The notes beneath the pieces were generated by a model. The model saw only the letters and a list, made by a program, of their open reading frames with translations. It was not told the origin of the DNA and searched no databases. The translations under genes and the position numbers were made by a program. From Galaxea fascicularis (Eukaryota; Cnidaria; Anthozoa; Scleractinia; Euphylliidae), in the NCBI GenBank assembly GCA_948470475.1, contig OX419336.1, positions 27,748,005-27,812,004 on the forward strand: 64,000 bases of DNA, given 5' to 3'. Shown in pieces: positions 35,965 to 49,500 of the stretch (positions within the stretch are counted from its first letter, which is position 1; each line of letters opens with the position of its first letter).

Positions 35965-36130
35965 CAGGGTTCTCAGTATTAGCCAACAACCGGCGAATTC
36001 CGCCGCCTGTCAAGACAAAAGTAGCCGCCTGTGCTGGCTATGAAATTCGCCTTTGTGTGCCTCCGGTCTGAAGTTTAGCCGCCTATAAGTATTTCTGGGT
36101 CGTCTGACAAAAAAACCACTGAGAACCCTC
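35965..36130. mobile_element. Small TIR MITE (CAGGGTTCTCAGT ends)
   Basis: 166 bp starting CAGGGTTCTCAGT and ending ACTGAGAACCCTC. The interior repeats GCCGCCTGT and related GCCGCCT motifs. The CAG...CTG-like tips resemble hAT elements, but no clean 8-bp duplication is visible. Confidence 0.55.
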
Positions 36131-36944
36131 AATGTTTGGTTTCAAATTCAACTTTCCCTTTCCTTGCATTAGTGCAGTCCGTTTTATTCAAGCTTCATGT
36201 TTTCCAATGCAATATTTTCTTTATGAGCAATATCCCTTGCTGACCCTCAATCCGAGAGCTTTCAGTGAACCTGAGCGAAAGTTTGAAATAAACGCAAAAT
36301 AGATCATGGAGACTGTGGCTGAATTTATACGAAACCCAAAAGACGAACATTGCAGGAATTAACGATGGCAGTAACAAATTGCACTTTGAAACGCACGTTT
36401 TACACGTAAATGGTTAATGTGAACAAACATTCAACAAACTGTTAGCACGAAGTGTCTCGATAGCTTAAAAGTCAAGGCGTACCTCCTACATCGGTTCTTG
36501 TTATAACATTGCGCAAAGCGAATGGTCAACAACTGTCGAACAGCGAATGGAGTGTTTGCATGATGATAAAATGCTTGACGTGTTTCGTTCTTTTATCGTT
36601 GTTTTGTATTTTGTGTGTTTGTGGTTGATTACGTCAAGCGTTGTTGACCAGAATGGAACCATTCGGCTCCATTCGGGTTTCAACGACATTCACCACGTCG
36701 AATGACCCATTTTAACGTCCAACGCAGGGTGGTACACGAATCAACATTGTGTAACACCAGTAACAACACTATTTAACCCGCGTATCACTGGATTACGCAT
36801 TTCAAAAGAATAAACTTCGAATATACTTTACGTCCTCCACGTTACATTGTAAAACAGGTTTCGCGCTTTAAGGTATGGAGGGAAAGGGAGCAAAACTACC
36901 TACAACTTACAAGATTAAATGATGACGAAGGCAAAGATCACGTA
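36131..36944. other. Intergenic, downstream of the DEAF1-like gene
   Basis: No exon was recognised. The minus-strand 3' UTR of the DEAF1-like gene probably ends near 36945, just past an AATAAA signal (complement at 36965-36970). Confidence 0.4.
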
Positions 36945-37506
36945 CTTCCAGAGCCATGTACTTGTTTATTTTACAAATTCAAGTCAGCATTACGTTAATG
37001 CAACTCCAATGTACAAGTTGTCGTACCGCAAGAATGAATCTCGTTACAACATTTAAAACCCTTGAAAAGTTTTGGAGTGAACAACAAATACCGTCAAAAA
37101 ACGACAAACAAACGACAACCAAAGCCATTGGGCGAATTGTCGGATACGTATTTAACGTGATACTTCAACGGCCATCGATAGGAGTAAAAAAGTGTCAATA
37201 ATTATAAACGCAGTTACGTGGTGATCTACAAGAAGAAGAACCTACATACAGCTGTACATGCACTTGAATGAATAAAACACGTGAAACATAACCCAAACAA
37301 AACAGGGGGGAAATGACGCTCAAAGAGGTCAGAGTCAAACACGCATGTGCAGTGTGCAATAGCTGCCTGAGATCAGGCGCTCACAGCACCACACTATCCC
37401 ACTACAGCCTAGCTCTGTGCTAAACACACACGGTAACTTCTCCATTGTCCTCAACAGCCACCTGGCAATAGAAGCCTTCAATAGAGTTCAGTCTGTGTGT
37501 TTTGTT

Positions 37507-40500
37507 CTAGTCCACTCCATTCTTTTCAACTTCCTCGGCGACAGCGGGTGCTTCCTCCATGGTTATCTCACCTTCGCCACCATTGAGAGACTACAATTAC
37601 AACATACAATGTGATCAGGTATTGACTGCTCAAGCGTCCAACCTAAACAGTGTTCCCAAGGACACTGATTGGGAATTAACGAGCTAAATACAGGTAGGCA
37701 ATAATTACTACAGCGAAATTCACTGTGGGAAATAGAATATTTCGAAAATTAATTTTCTTTGCACACCAAAACCTGCATATGATCCCCGGTGTAGTGGTCT
37801 GTCACTTATTCTGTTTTGAGGGCACCTGTGAATCCTGCTGGCTACATGTATGTTGTGGTTCAAATTTTTCTTTGGTTAAAAATTTTAAAACCAGTTTAAT
37901 TTTGATTTTCCTTTGTCTCAGAGCCATCACCATAATCTGAGACAAAGGAAAACCAAATTTAAACTGGTTTGAAAAACTTTAATCCAAACAAAAATTTAAA
38001 CCACAACAGCTACACTAATCAAAATAATCTGTCAACTTCCCATAAAAGCAGCCTGGCAAAGTCCCCAACAAACCATTGTAAAGCTTTCCCATACATTGTA
38101 TAACTACCAGATATTTAAAGGCCTTTTCTACAGGAACCCTTTGACCTTAAAGAGTGAAAAATTTGGAAAATGGGCAAAGGCGCGTAATGGTGTTTAAATG
38201 CAGCGAAATGTTGCTACTTTGTATTAGGCAAAAACAACCTACAGAAAAAGAAATCAAACTACTGAGAACAGGGTTTGTGTTTTCTCAGGATGTGGTTTTA
38301 CTCCAATAATTACACATAACACTTTAGGCACAATCATGTATATCATACATAACTGTTAGTTGTTAAACCATCAACAAACACTTTTTCCTCTAAAACAAAA
38401 AAAAAATTATTAATTTAAGGCATTTCCCTTAAATCTTTAGCAATAGTAACCCAGAATAATTTCAGTTCCTATTTGTACGTGTTCCCTGTACCACATTTTT
38501 TGTCCATGGTATTTGTCTGGGTAATCACATGGGGCTGAGTAAAATTCAGGATTAATCATCACGCATGTTTTCAGAAGTTGCTGAAATTGCCTGAGTCGTG
38601 CAGTGACAAGGGCAATTTCAGCAACTTCTGAAAACACAAGTGATGATTAATCATTAATTTTACGAGGAAACATGCGATTACTTGTTTACTACTAAATGGG
38701 CAAAATTAATCAGGGAATTGTGCATACAGTTTATTCATTTCTCATTGGAAGCCCGCATACCGGTAATGCAAATACAAATTTCAATCAAATCGAACCAATT
38801 CAATGAGATTTCACCAAAGTCCTGGACAAAAAAAAAATCGTTTCAAATGAATCACGTTGGCCATCATAAAGTTTGTTTGAACTGATTTACAAAAAAACAT
38901 AATAATCGGCCCTTTTGATTACTAAAAATGCCTTTGATTAAGGAAAAATGCTCTCTGCCTCAGCCAATCAGTGTTCAGTAATTTTGCCCTTTAGTGATAA
39001 GTATGACAACAATGACACTGATGCAACTGGTCTACTCTGTACCTTAATAAGTTGCTCCTGGCGCTCATCAGCAGCAGCCTCCATCTTCTCTGCCTTTGCA
39101 TGTGCCACAGCCTGAGCGACAGCAGCTTCTTTCTCTAGTCGAGCATCATTTAATGCCCGAGACAATTGCATCAAGGAATTCATACGAGCTTGTGCTAAGG
39201 CCTACAATGAAAATTCAAGTAAAGAGACATTAGTCAGAGATTTTATAACAAGCTGGGAATCAAGTATCAGCATCGATCAGCATACTCTGAATAGGAACAG
39301 ATCAAAAACCAGTTCAAAACTAATGAAGCTTTTAAATAGTTTGGTCTACATTTATAAGGATTCCTTTGGTGTTATCAACTGGACAAATAAGATAAAAATG
39401 AATAATTATTTGTAAATAAATAAATAAATAAATAAATACAGGGGGGGGGGGGGCTTTTCAGGGCCAATGAAACAAATAATACAAATGAAAACAACAGAGT
39501 TAAGAATCCCAACTGGCAGGAGGCAGACCGGATGGATGACAAGGATGACCAAGGAATTGAACCAGGCACTTACCCAAAACAACTCCAGCTAGTGGCCAGA
39601 GAGGGATTTGAACCTTGGTCACTGCATTGAAATCCAGTCGCCTAAACCACTCAGCCATCCTGCCTCCACAAAATGGGGGTCAAAGGCTTAACCATAGCTT
39701 TACACTAAACAACAACCTTTGCATCTCTCTATGGCACGACAACACTACATGTACTGTTCATGTAACATAACACTGGAGTGATACCAAATCACTACTCTCT
39801 GTCTCAGTTGGGATACTTCCCACACACAATTGGAAGGAAGATCACTGTACCTTATGGGGGGAATTTGTTGATTGGTATTCGATGATAGCTCAGTGGTATT
39901 TTCAAAATGAACAAAGTAACACTAGGGACTACCGGTACTTCAAGTTTGAATAGTTATTTCAAACCAGGCACACAAATTAAGTTGCTGCATTTGAGGGCTT
40001 TATATCAAAATTATCATTACAAATGATGTGAGATGTGATCCGTTACAGAAATCTGAAAAAAATCTAGGCTTAAAAGTAGATTGACTTCAAGGATGACACA
40101 ATTAATTTGTGTCATCATGAGATCACATTGACTCATTTCATTTTCAGTTAAATAACTCTTAAGGAGGAGTCCTTCATCTTGTTCTGTAGAGTTTACCCTT
40201 GTAGTACATATAAGTACCGGTATGTTTCTTTTTAACATACCACCATAGGGAAACTAACCTCCTTCTTTTCAGCTTCAGCTTGTAGTTTCACTTGAGTGAT
40301 AGCAGCATCCTTAGCTGCTTCAGCCTGTATCTTGGCATGTTCAATCATTCCCTTCAACTGTTGAGCAGTATTCAGCAACGAGTTCACCATCTACGTGAAA
40401 TAAAAACACAACACCCCGATTATATTGTTGTGTTTAAATTTAGATGCGCATATAATTTTGATGTCGCCTTGATAACAAGAGGAAAGTCAGGATTTTACGA

Positions 40501-43500
40501 CCAAGAGTGACGTCTTTACAGAAACTCTCAAATGGAGGCCCAGGTAAAGACTGACCATTTGAGATTCACGAGTTAATAAGTTGATTATATGGCTTATAAA
40601 TCAGCTGAAAGTTGTTTTGTTTTGTTTATGTATAATAATTATTATTTATACAAATTATTTGTGCACGTAATCAGCATGTGGGCATTAAGGAAAATAATTC
40701 TCTAGCACCTAGCTAATCAGAGGGCATGTTACAGTTCCAATTTATTGATTCACCTCTTCAATATGCCACCAGTGTCTTCTCTGATCTGCTATTCCATCAG
40801 TTGTAGCGAGGGGAGTGACTGGTAATGTTACAGTTATGGTCTGATTCTCAGGTCGGATGGCTTGTGTCATGGCAGGAGGACAGGGACTCATCATGGGAGT
40901 TAGTGGAGTGGCAGGGGTATGTGGCGGCACTGCACTCGTGACACCACTACTGACAGCCACAAGACCACTTGCCAGATCTAAGGAATCAATGCAATGATTA
41001 CTCAGCGACCTCCACTTGAATTTCAGTATACCCTATGCTGTTTACAGTGTAGCTAAGGCAAAATTCTCCATCAATTAAGACAGTAGTGTAAATCACCTTG
41101 TCCCAGTTTAAGAAAACTTCAAAATAAAATAATGTCAATGTAGGGAGTAATTTTTATCCTGCTTTTAACTGAAGGTACTGTATCTGATAAACTGGTCTGT
41201 TGAAAACAATATAACAACAGAATTGTTCATTCAACACCCATCCAAAAGGATTCAGAAATAGTCAGAATATAACTTTCATGGGGCTGTGAAGAATAACAAG
41301 AGTTTCTCTTAAAAACCTTTTAGTATAAAAACTAGTCATAAAAAATAACGTTTTGATTTCCCTGAGATCGTTGTCAAGTTGTAGAAAAAACAAATGAAAT
41401 ATACATATTAAAGTGCAAAATTAGGGTGTGAGAATGTCCCACGATAAAAAACTATACAAATAACTTTGCATGGATTAAGTCTGACTGTTTGTTCAAAGTT
41501 GGCTGAAGCTCCTTTGTGAAGAGCATTTCGTAGATCAGGCAGTCAAATTTACTTTGGCACCATCTCAAGATCTTAAAATCATGATATACACACTGTATAT
41601 CACTTGGGACTGTTCCATGTTGTCCTTTAATGTGATTCCGATCCTTTGTGTTCCTCAAGGCACTGATAGAGGTGTCGGCAGGTATACCCGACATAGTTTG
41701 CATCACACAAACCACACCTGTAGTAGTACACAGCATGTTGCTGGTTAATGATAGGTGGCTCCTTTTCTTTTGGTTTGATGTCATGTCCAATCTTTCTGCT
41801 TACCTACACGGGGTGAATATCCATTCCAATTTTTCGGCTTTGTTCTCCAAGTTGCCTTTGTGTGGAATTGGCCGATTTATGATCCTTGAATGGTAACACT
41901 ATTCTGACAGGCGCTTCGTTTATGTCACATGCTTGTGTGGAAATTAGATTGCCTGAAACTTTCTTGGTGACAAAATTACTGATAGTCAATTGCAGCAGCT
42001 GGGCTGGGTTCTGAAGTTGGGAGAATGTACGGTGGCCCACAACTGTCACGGCAAAACCAAAAGTCACGGCACTACAAACTTTACTCACGGCAAGACAATG
42101 TTGTCCGACGGCAAAACAAAATTAACTCATAGCAGAACACCACTAATTCACGACAAAACAAAGTTTTCTCGCAGCAAAACAAAATTAACTCACGGCAGAA
42201 CACCACTAATTCACAGCAAAACAAACAAAACGAGTTGGTCAGCGTTCATTTGAAATGGTACGTTGTGTAACAGGAACACACTGCTCGCTCGGAAACCGCC
42301 ATTTATTGCAGTGTTCCTCGAGCTCATGATGTTTTGCAGCGCTTGTGGTTCGTTAGTCGATCAAAATGCCAACTTTTGCGAAGGCTGTGGTAAAGGTACG
42401 TTTCTTATTCTAACGTATTTGCATTTGCATGTCTGGAAGTTCCGAATAACGATAGGCACCTGAGAAGTCGGACAAACTACTTGGTCAGTTGGAAATAATC
42501 AGGAATGCCTTAGCCTTTAACCTCATGCTCTGAGACTGTTTGCAGGCGTACAATATTTTCTGGGTTTACCTGTAAGAACCTGATGATATTTTCTTTGTTT
42601 TGTGAGCTATCGTACTTTTGCCGTAGGCTGTTGTTTCCAACCTTTTGTTGCCTTTGTTATAATCATTCGTGAGTTTTACAGGTTCTTACACCAAAGTTGA
42701 GCCTATTTTCCACCTGTCGAAAAATCCTTATATCATCAAGGCTACATGCACAATCTTATTCCAGACACGTGCTAATCAGCTAATTTGTAAGTGTATGTCT
42801 TCTCAGGTGCCTATTGTTATTCGGAACTTCCAGACATGCAAATGTGAATACGTTAGAATAAGCCTTTGCAAAAGTTGGCATTTTGATCGACTAACGAACC
42901 ACAAGCGCTGCAAAACATCATGAGCTCGAGGAACACTGCAATAAATGGCGGTTTCCGAGCGAGCAGTGTGTTCCTGTTACACGACGTACCATTTCAAATG
43001 AACGCTGACCAACCGCTGACCAACTCGTTTTGTTTGTTTTGCCGTGAGTAAATTTTGTTTTGCCAAGAGAAAACTTTGTTTTGCTGTGAATTAGTGGTGT
43101 TCTGCTGTGAGTTAATTTTGTCTTGCCGTGAGTAAAGTTTGTAGTGCCGTGACTTTTGGTTTTGCCGTGACAGTTGTGGGCCACCGTAAGAATGTCTGTG
43201 TGAGACGATCGCATTCCAGATGGAACAGTTGCCAGGAGGATAACAGTGTAAACCCACAACCCAGCATCATTGTTAGCAAAGACTTCTTGTATCTGACATT
43301 GACGTGGCTCTTGAAATGTAGTTATAATCCAGTGTCAGTTGGTTTTCTGTACACCCTTGTCTCCAGGCGACCATCGCATTTCCTGATCTCCGTTCCCCGG
43401 AAAGGAAGTTTACTGTGATCTACTAAATGCTCTTTACAAAGGAGCTTAAGCCAACTTTGAACAAACAGTCAGACTCAATCTGTGCAAAGTTATTTGTACA

Positions 43501-46500
43501 GTTTTTTATTACTTTAACACTTACATTTTAGCACTTGTATTTACATATTTTGTTGGACATTCTCACACCCCAATTTTGTATTTAAATATGTATATTTCAT
43601 TTGCTTTTTCTACAACTTGAAAATGATCTCAGGGAGATCGAAACGTCGTATTTTATCACTAGTTTTTGTACAAAAATGTTTCTCAAAAAAAAAAAAACTA
43701 CCTATAAGAATTCTCTAAAAACGGCACTGGATAATAGGCCATACCATTCAAACCAATGGAAAATAAATTGCACACCAATGATTTGCATGTAAATGTATAA
43801 TACCATCCTGTAATGTACAAATTATTGGTATGCAGCAATGCTGTGCAGACTAAGACAGCTCTACAGTTGTACAGTGGTTTGCCATACTTTACCTCCTGTA
43901 TCCATAACGGTTCCGTCATCATTGGATGCAAAAGCTCCAGATGCTGAATCAACACTGCAAGCACAAGAATGACAATGTAATGATTATTATTTAAACGAAC
44001 GAACAATAATTATTTAACGAGAAACATTGTTTTTGTAGCTCAGATACATGTATAATTGGTACTTTACAGATTACAAAGTAAATGTGTTTATTTTTTGTTG
44101 CAACACAATTGGTAAGGGTCTGAAATTGTGCTTTCTGATGTTCACCAATACAACTAAAAAGTGTGTGCTTACAAACCAGTATTTCACCGCTGGTCACCCA
44201 CTGATGACTTATTATTACACTGCTGTTTTCATAGTTGATAGTTGATATATAAGTCATTGACAACTGTGATCAATGTAAATCAAACACTTTTTGCCCCAGT
44301 GGTCTCCCAAATATGCATTGCAGGTGTACATACAGTTTGTAAGCTACGGCTTTCTCTTAGCAATGAATGACATGTCTGTGAACATGGCAGAATCTTTTTA
44401 CATGTATGAATGTGTAATATAGTGGAAGCAAAAGAACTACTATGAAATTTGTGGTAATTAAATTTGAACATTTCATGGGTGTCTTAAGATGAAGTTCATC
44501 GGACAGAGTGTGCCGAAGATGATCTACAGTATAAATACAGGCTTGATTCCAGATGGCAATTACAATTTTCCCAAGAATTGTTCCAAAACATTTATATCAT
44601 GTACATGTATCCTAAAAAACGAGCTCGTAAATTCACGGCCTCACAGTAAACTTACAAGCCCTCAACTCTCAAAGTCAAAACCCTCTGTCCGATGGACTTT
44701 TCTTATTGGTTTCTATGCCTACAATACAAGTCAGACACTTTTCCTCTCCAAAGGGCTTATGCGTAATTGATAACAAATTGGTCAATAAATACACAATAAT
44801 AATAAGCCAAATATGCCATTCTTATTTCCTGGTTTGTAGGACTATGGTTCGTTTTGGTAAGATGGCCAAAAATTCATCTTTGGTTTTATAGTGAAAGAAA
44901 AGGTGGAACAAACATGGAAATTAGAATTTAATCATCTGGGAATTGAAATTTTCTGCCTAGTTGCCAGTTGTTGCTTATTTGTTATTACAACAAAGTCAAT
45001 TCCTGAACCTGTGCAGCATAGCTGTATGCTACACATCGTAGGTGTATGCCTATATCAGGGCACTCTTGGACTATTACACTATTGACTTGGTCATACAGAT
45101 CTACACTGTATTTAATGCAAAATCACTCTCAGGAACAGAACACTGAATATAAAGCACTACATGTAAAATTCAAGAGACACAAGCCTACAATATTGTTACG
45201 TACAGCACTGTATGTTCCCATTGCTGTTAGGATCATTTACCACCAACAAAATGAACTGGCTGGGAGGTTGAATGATCATGCAGTAACACATTGGAATAGC
45301 TACAGTGTTGATTTATTTTTGAAAGACTCATGACTGATGGCACAGTATATGTACATTGTACAAGTAGGTGTTTTATTTTTTTCTGGAGAAGGGAGTGTGT
45401 TTTTGCGCTACAACACATGCAAAATATAAACATTTCAGTGCATATACATGTACCTTACAGATCGCATCATGAACCCATGTGCTGCAAAAAAGCAAAAGAA
45501 TCCTTAGCCTTTGTTAATAAATTGTTGACATGCTTGATGTACATGTATTTCCATTATTTTATAATGAAGATAGTCCTCAAAACTTTATTACCAGCCCATT
45601 TGCTTTCCACCATAGCTGCATATACCATATCCAATCAGGAGATCTGCAGATAACTCAACAGCCTCTCTATGGTCTCCTCCCTTGGGCAATTAGTCTCCTT
45701 CGCAGCCGTTTTTAAGCTCGTCACGCAACGCTCCTCCCCACAAACGGCTGTTTTCTTTCAAACCACATTCCTTTCCCGTATGTGACCAATCAGAATTTGG
45801 TTCTCATATCCAGAAACTGTTTGCGCTATTGGGAAACAGCCAATCACAGTGTGTGTCTTACATGTACAATCAAAATGCCTTCTCTTGACAATGAATGTGT
45901 CTTTTCCCTCGCGGATTCTAAGTTTAATTTATTGTCTTTAAACACACACCAAAAGAGAGCTATAAGTGAAGTTGCAAAAGGGGGGAAAAGATGTTTTCGT
46001 AAACTTACTAACTGGCTACGGGAAATCAAACACAGCCAAACACACTGGCATAAACAAAAGGAGGAAAATACTATAACCGCAGTCACAGAGCGGAGCGAAA
46101 CGATGACAAGGACACAGCTGTAATTCTGAGAGCGGATTTTAGCGTTCAATGAAGAAATTCCAAGTGTTGCATAGCTCTCTAAGAAGCTACAATACTAAAG
46201 AAAGGATAAAGAGACGAATAATCACACAATATCTTGCTACAAAAACAAATAGCCGGGCCTGGTAATGTGCAACCATTGCAAGATAAAGATTATTATGCAG
46301 CTTAAATTCCTATCCTTTCAAAGATAACAAGAGAGAGGCTGTACTGTCACTGAACGCATTGAAACGAGCCAAACCAAAGCTAGACAAAATGCTTCAGATG
46401 GTATATAAAGTACCACAGTCGCTAAACAGAAACAACAAGGGTCAAAGCAAACAGGCAATAAATCAGTGCAGAATTTAAACCCAGGCGGAAATGACCTTTG

Positions 46501-49500
46501 GTATCAAAATACATAACATGCGACATTTAAGCACATGGCTGTTTCAATCACAATCATCATCATGTTATCTTCTAAACCACCGTGTTGCCCCACTTCAAAC
46601 AAGCATGAAACTAAATCGGTCAACAGAACCGAGATAGAAGTGGCAAACACGCAAACAGGAGTCGTGTAGGCCTTCCAACCCCATTTTACCATCTTTTGCG
46701 ACGTCTCCATCTGCATCATCTTTACACAGTCTCTTCGTATGGTGAACAGTCGCTTTATAAACCTCCTCTAATCCACTTTTTGCTTTTTTAAGATTGTCCA
46801 ATGCACGCTTAAATTTCGTCAATCTCTGGTAACACTGCGCTCTACAGATGAATAATTGTTCGCTGGCTGAGAAGTTTCTCACACTCACATTTAGTACGGA
46901 TTTCATGATTTCGCAAAAGTCAATCGATGATTTTCCAAAAATATACAGCTTTTTTTATTGGTTTGATTTCAAACAATGATTGTGATATGATTGGTCAATC
47001 GCCTGTACCGACAAACAAAGGGAAAGGAATGTACGTCGAAAGAAAGCAGCCGTTTGTGGGGAGGAGCGTTGCGTGACGAGCCTAAAAACGGCTGCGAAGG
47101 AGACTATTGGGCAATCCACTGATCCCATAATATCATAAGCACCTGATTCTTTTTAATTACACAGCAATAAGTGAAACCAAAAAATACTCCAAACACTCTC
47201 CTAAGAAGTGATGCACTAGCTTTGCTTCCTTATTGGATTGGACACTTCATGAAGTATTCATAATTTATACAAAAAAATTCAACTTTTACTCCATATTGAA
47301 AAAGAGAAAAAAAAAATTCAAATTATTCGACAGCACTGTACCTTCACGTCTGGAATTCTCAGAACTAAGCGACAAACTTTTTTTGAGAACTGGTGATCCA
47401 GACTGGGAGGATTCACGCTTGCGACGTTTGTATGGTACAAATAACCTGATTGGACCTGCCTAAAAAAACAAATTAACATGACCTTTCATTTTATCTTACA
47501 TGTGTACATCTTGAGGTAGACTAAATGAGACCATCACAGACTCTGAGTTCCAACACGGACAGTTTCATAACTTGTTGAACTTAAAAATTCTATATATAGC
47601 CCTTAATTATACAACCCCTAGCAACAAGATAGGTTTGGTAAGTGAGGTCTTACTGCACTCTCAATTCCTTTGTAACCATTTCAAAACGAATAAGCTTTCC
47701 AACCTCATTACAAGGGAAGACAAGAACAAAAACGACCTATCCAGCAAAATTTATTTTGTACCTAAAAAACACATTTTACACTGAATGCATTATTAATTTC
47801 TCAAACATTCACTGGTTAATTTTAGTTGTCTATCAGCATAAAAAACAGTCAAATGGACATGAGTAAAAGTGTATCCAAACTTTTTGTTCCATTCTTTATG
47901 TGGCAGAGATTTATCTTAAACTTTGATAATTTACACAAAACAAAACCCACATTTTCAAATGTGCCGATTCTAATTCATGTTTGGGTCAACCCAAATAATT
48001 AATTCAACAGTTGATTTTAAATGTCAAGTTTAATGGAGTCACATTAAAGTTATGAGCATATTTAGAAAGAAATTAAGAAATGTACCGGTATGTAAAACTC
48101 AACTTAACTTAATTCAAAGCATAAGAGATTTAGCATGTGACATTTAACGTATAAACAACTGACAGTCCAACTTCTACCAAATACTCGACTGGCCCAGTCT
48201 GATGTGACAGAAGTTGCATTAATTATTATTCAAATCTTTCTAATGTAAATATACATATATTTTATTTCCAAATTCGACACACAAATGTGGCATTTAAAAT
48301 GGGCTGCCCACCTATACATTCTTAAATTGCATCTCTCCTCTTACATGTATCGCTAACAACTAATTTTTTGCCATAAGCATATATTTTATGCAAACCACAG
48401 CAACAATGATGTTAGCAGAGACTAAAAGTTTTATTATATCATCAATACAGGAACAGACTGCACGAAAAAATGGCCTCAATAGAGTTCTAAAGTGATGACG
48501 TCACAAAAATAAAATTTTTGATATTATGGGATATGATGCCAGATTCTTATAGAGCATCCTAAAACACGCCCTCGTCCCTAAAATTAGCTCTGAATTGCAA
48601 TTCCCGGTAGAGATATAAGGGATCAAAGTTCGATGGCATCCCATACAAACCCTTCAAAATTTGTTTCTGTTCCTTCAGTTTAGAACAGACTCAAAATTAG
48701 AGAAATATATATGGGGCACTATCAAATTTTAATCCTTTATATTTCGGCTGGGAATTACAAATAAGAGCTAATTCTTGGCAAGGACCCATTTTTAAGGATG
48801 CTCTATTCGAAAATGGCACCAAATCCCATAATTTTAATACAAATTTAATTTTTTGTGATGTCACACTTTAGAACTCTATTAAAATTACTAATCTACATTT
48901 TTTGTTATGAAGTGAAAGCTGGGAACACTGAAAAGTTCAACTTTTATGCAAAAAAAAGGCATATTTATGATGAAAATGTGGTTTTTGCTTATCACCTGAT
49001 TGCCATTGGGGCAACCTTATAAACACTGCAGAAAATGAATTTGTTTCATACCAGTGTGTCATCGTCACAACATGTTGCACATGTGCAGGAAATAGCATGA
49101 GGAACAAGAATTCCATCCTCAATTAATGACTGAAGGGTTCGTCCACCATAGCGAATGCTACGTTTCCAATCCTTTGAAGATGCCCTTCCACAGCGAGCTT
49201 CGAATTCTGATGGCGTCATCCAGTGTTCTTGATACTGTAAGGAAAACATGATAAATATTAGAATTATTACATAATTTGAAATATTTACTAACCTGTGTTA
49301 AGCATTAATGGAGAGAAGGACAGTGTTTTCAATAAGGGCCGGCAGCCGGCGAAACTCCCCATCTAAGAACTTACCTCAAATGTTGTGAATAGCATGGAAC
49401 AAAGTTGTATATGTACCTTCTCTGCCTACTCCTAAACTTTTGCCACCTTCCCTGACTCTTATTGAAAACCCTGGAAGGGGAACTAGGGGGGGACGGGCGA

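Larger units (their letters stand above)
45691..47106. mobile_element. Long-TIR transposon with 9-bp target duplication
   Basis: 1416 bp in intron 3 of the DEAF1-like gene. Inverted ends of about 90 bp start TAGTCTCCTTCGCAGCCG, with an inner CACAAACGGCTG that pairs with CAGCCGTTTTT within the same arm. A perfect 9-bp direct repeat TTGGGCAAT flanks it (45682-45690 and 47107-47115), a size typical of Mutator-like (MULE) elements. Two non-transposase frames lie inside: plus 45874-46123 and minus 46906-46680. The element is therefore probably non-autonomous and may carry captured gene pieces. Confidence 0.8.

Noticed and set aside
39600..39667. A functional tRNA gene
   Set aside because: A and B boxes are present, but the head continues into a non-tRNA body and a (TTTA)n tail, as in a SINE.
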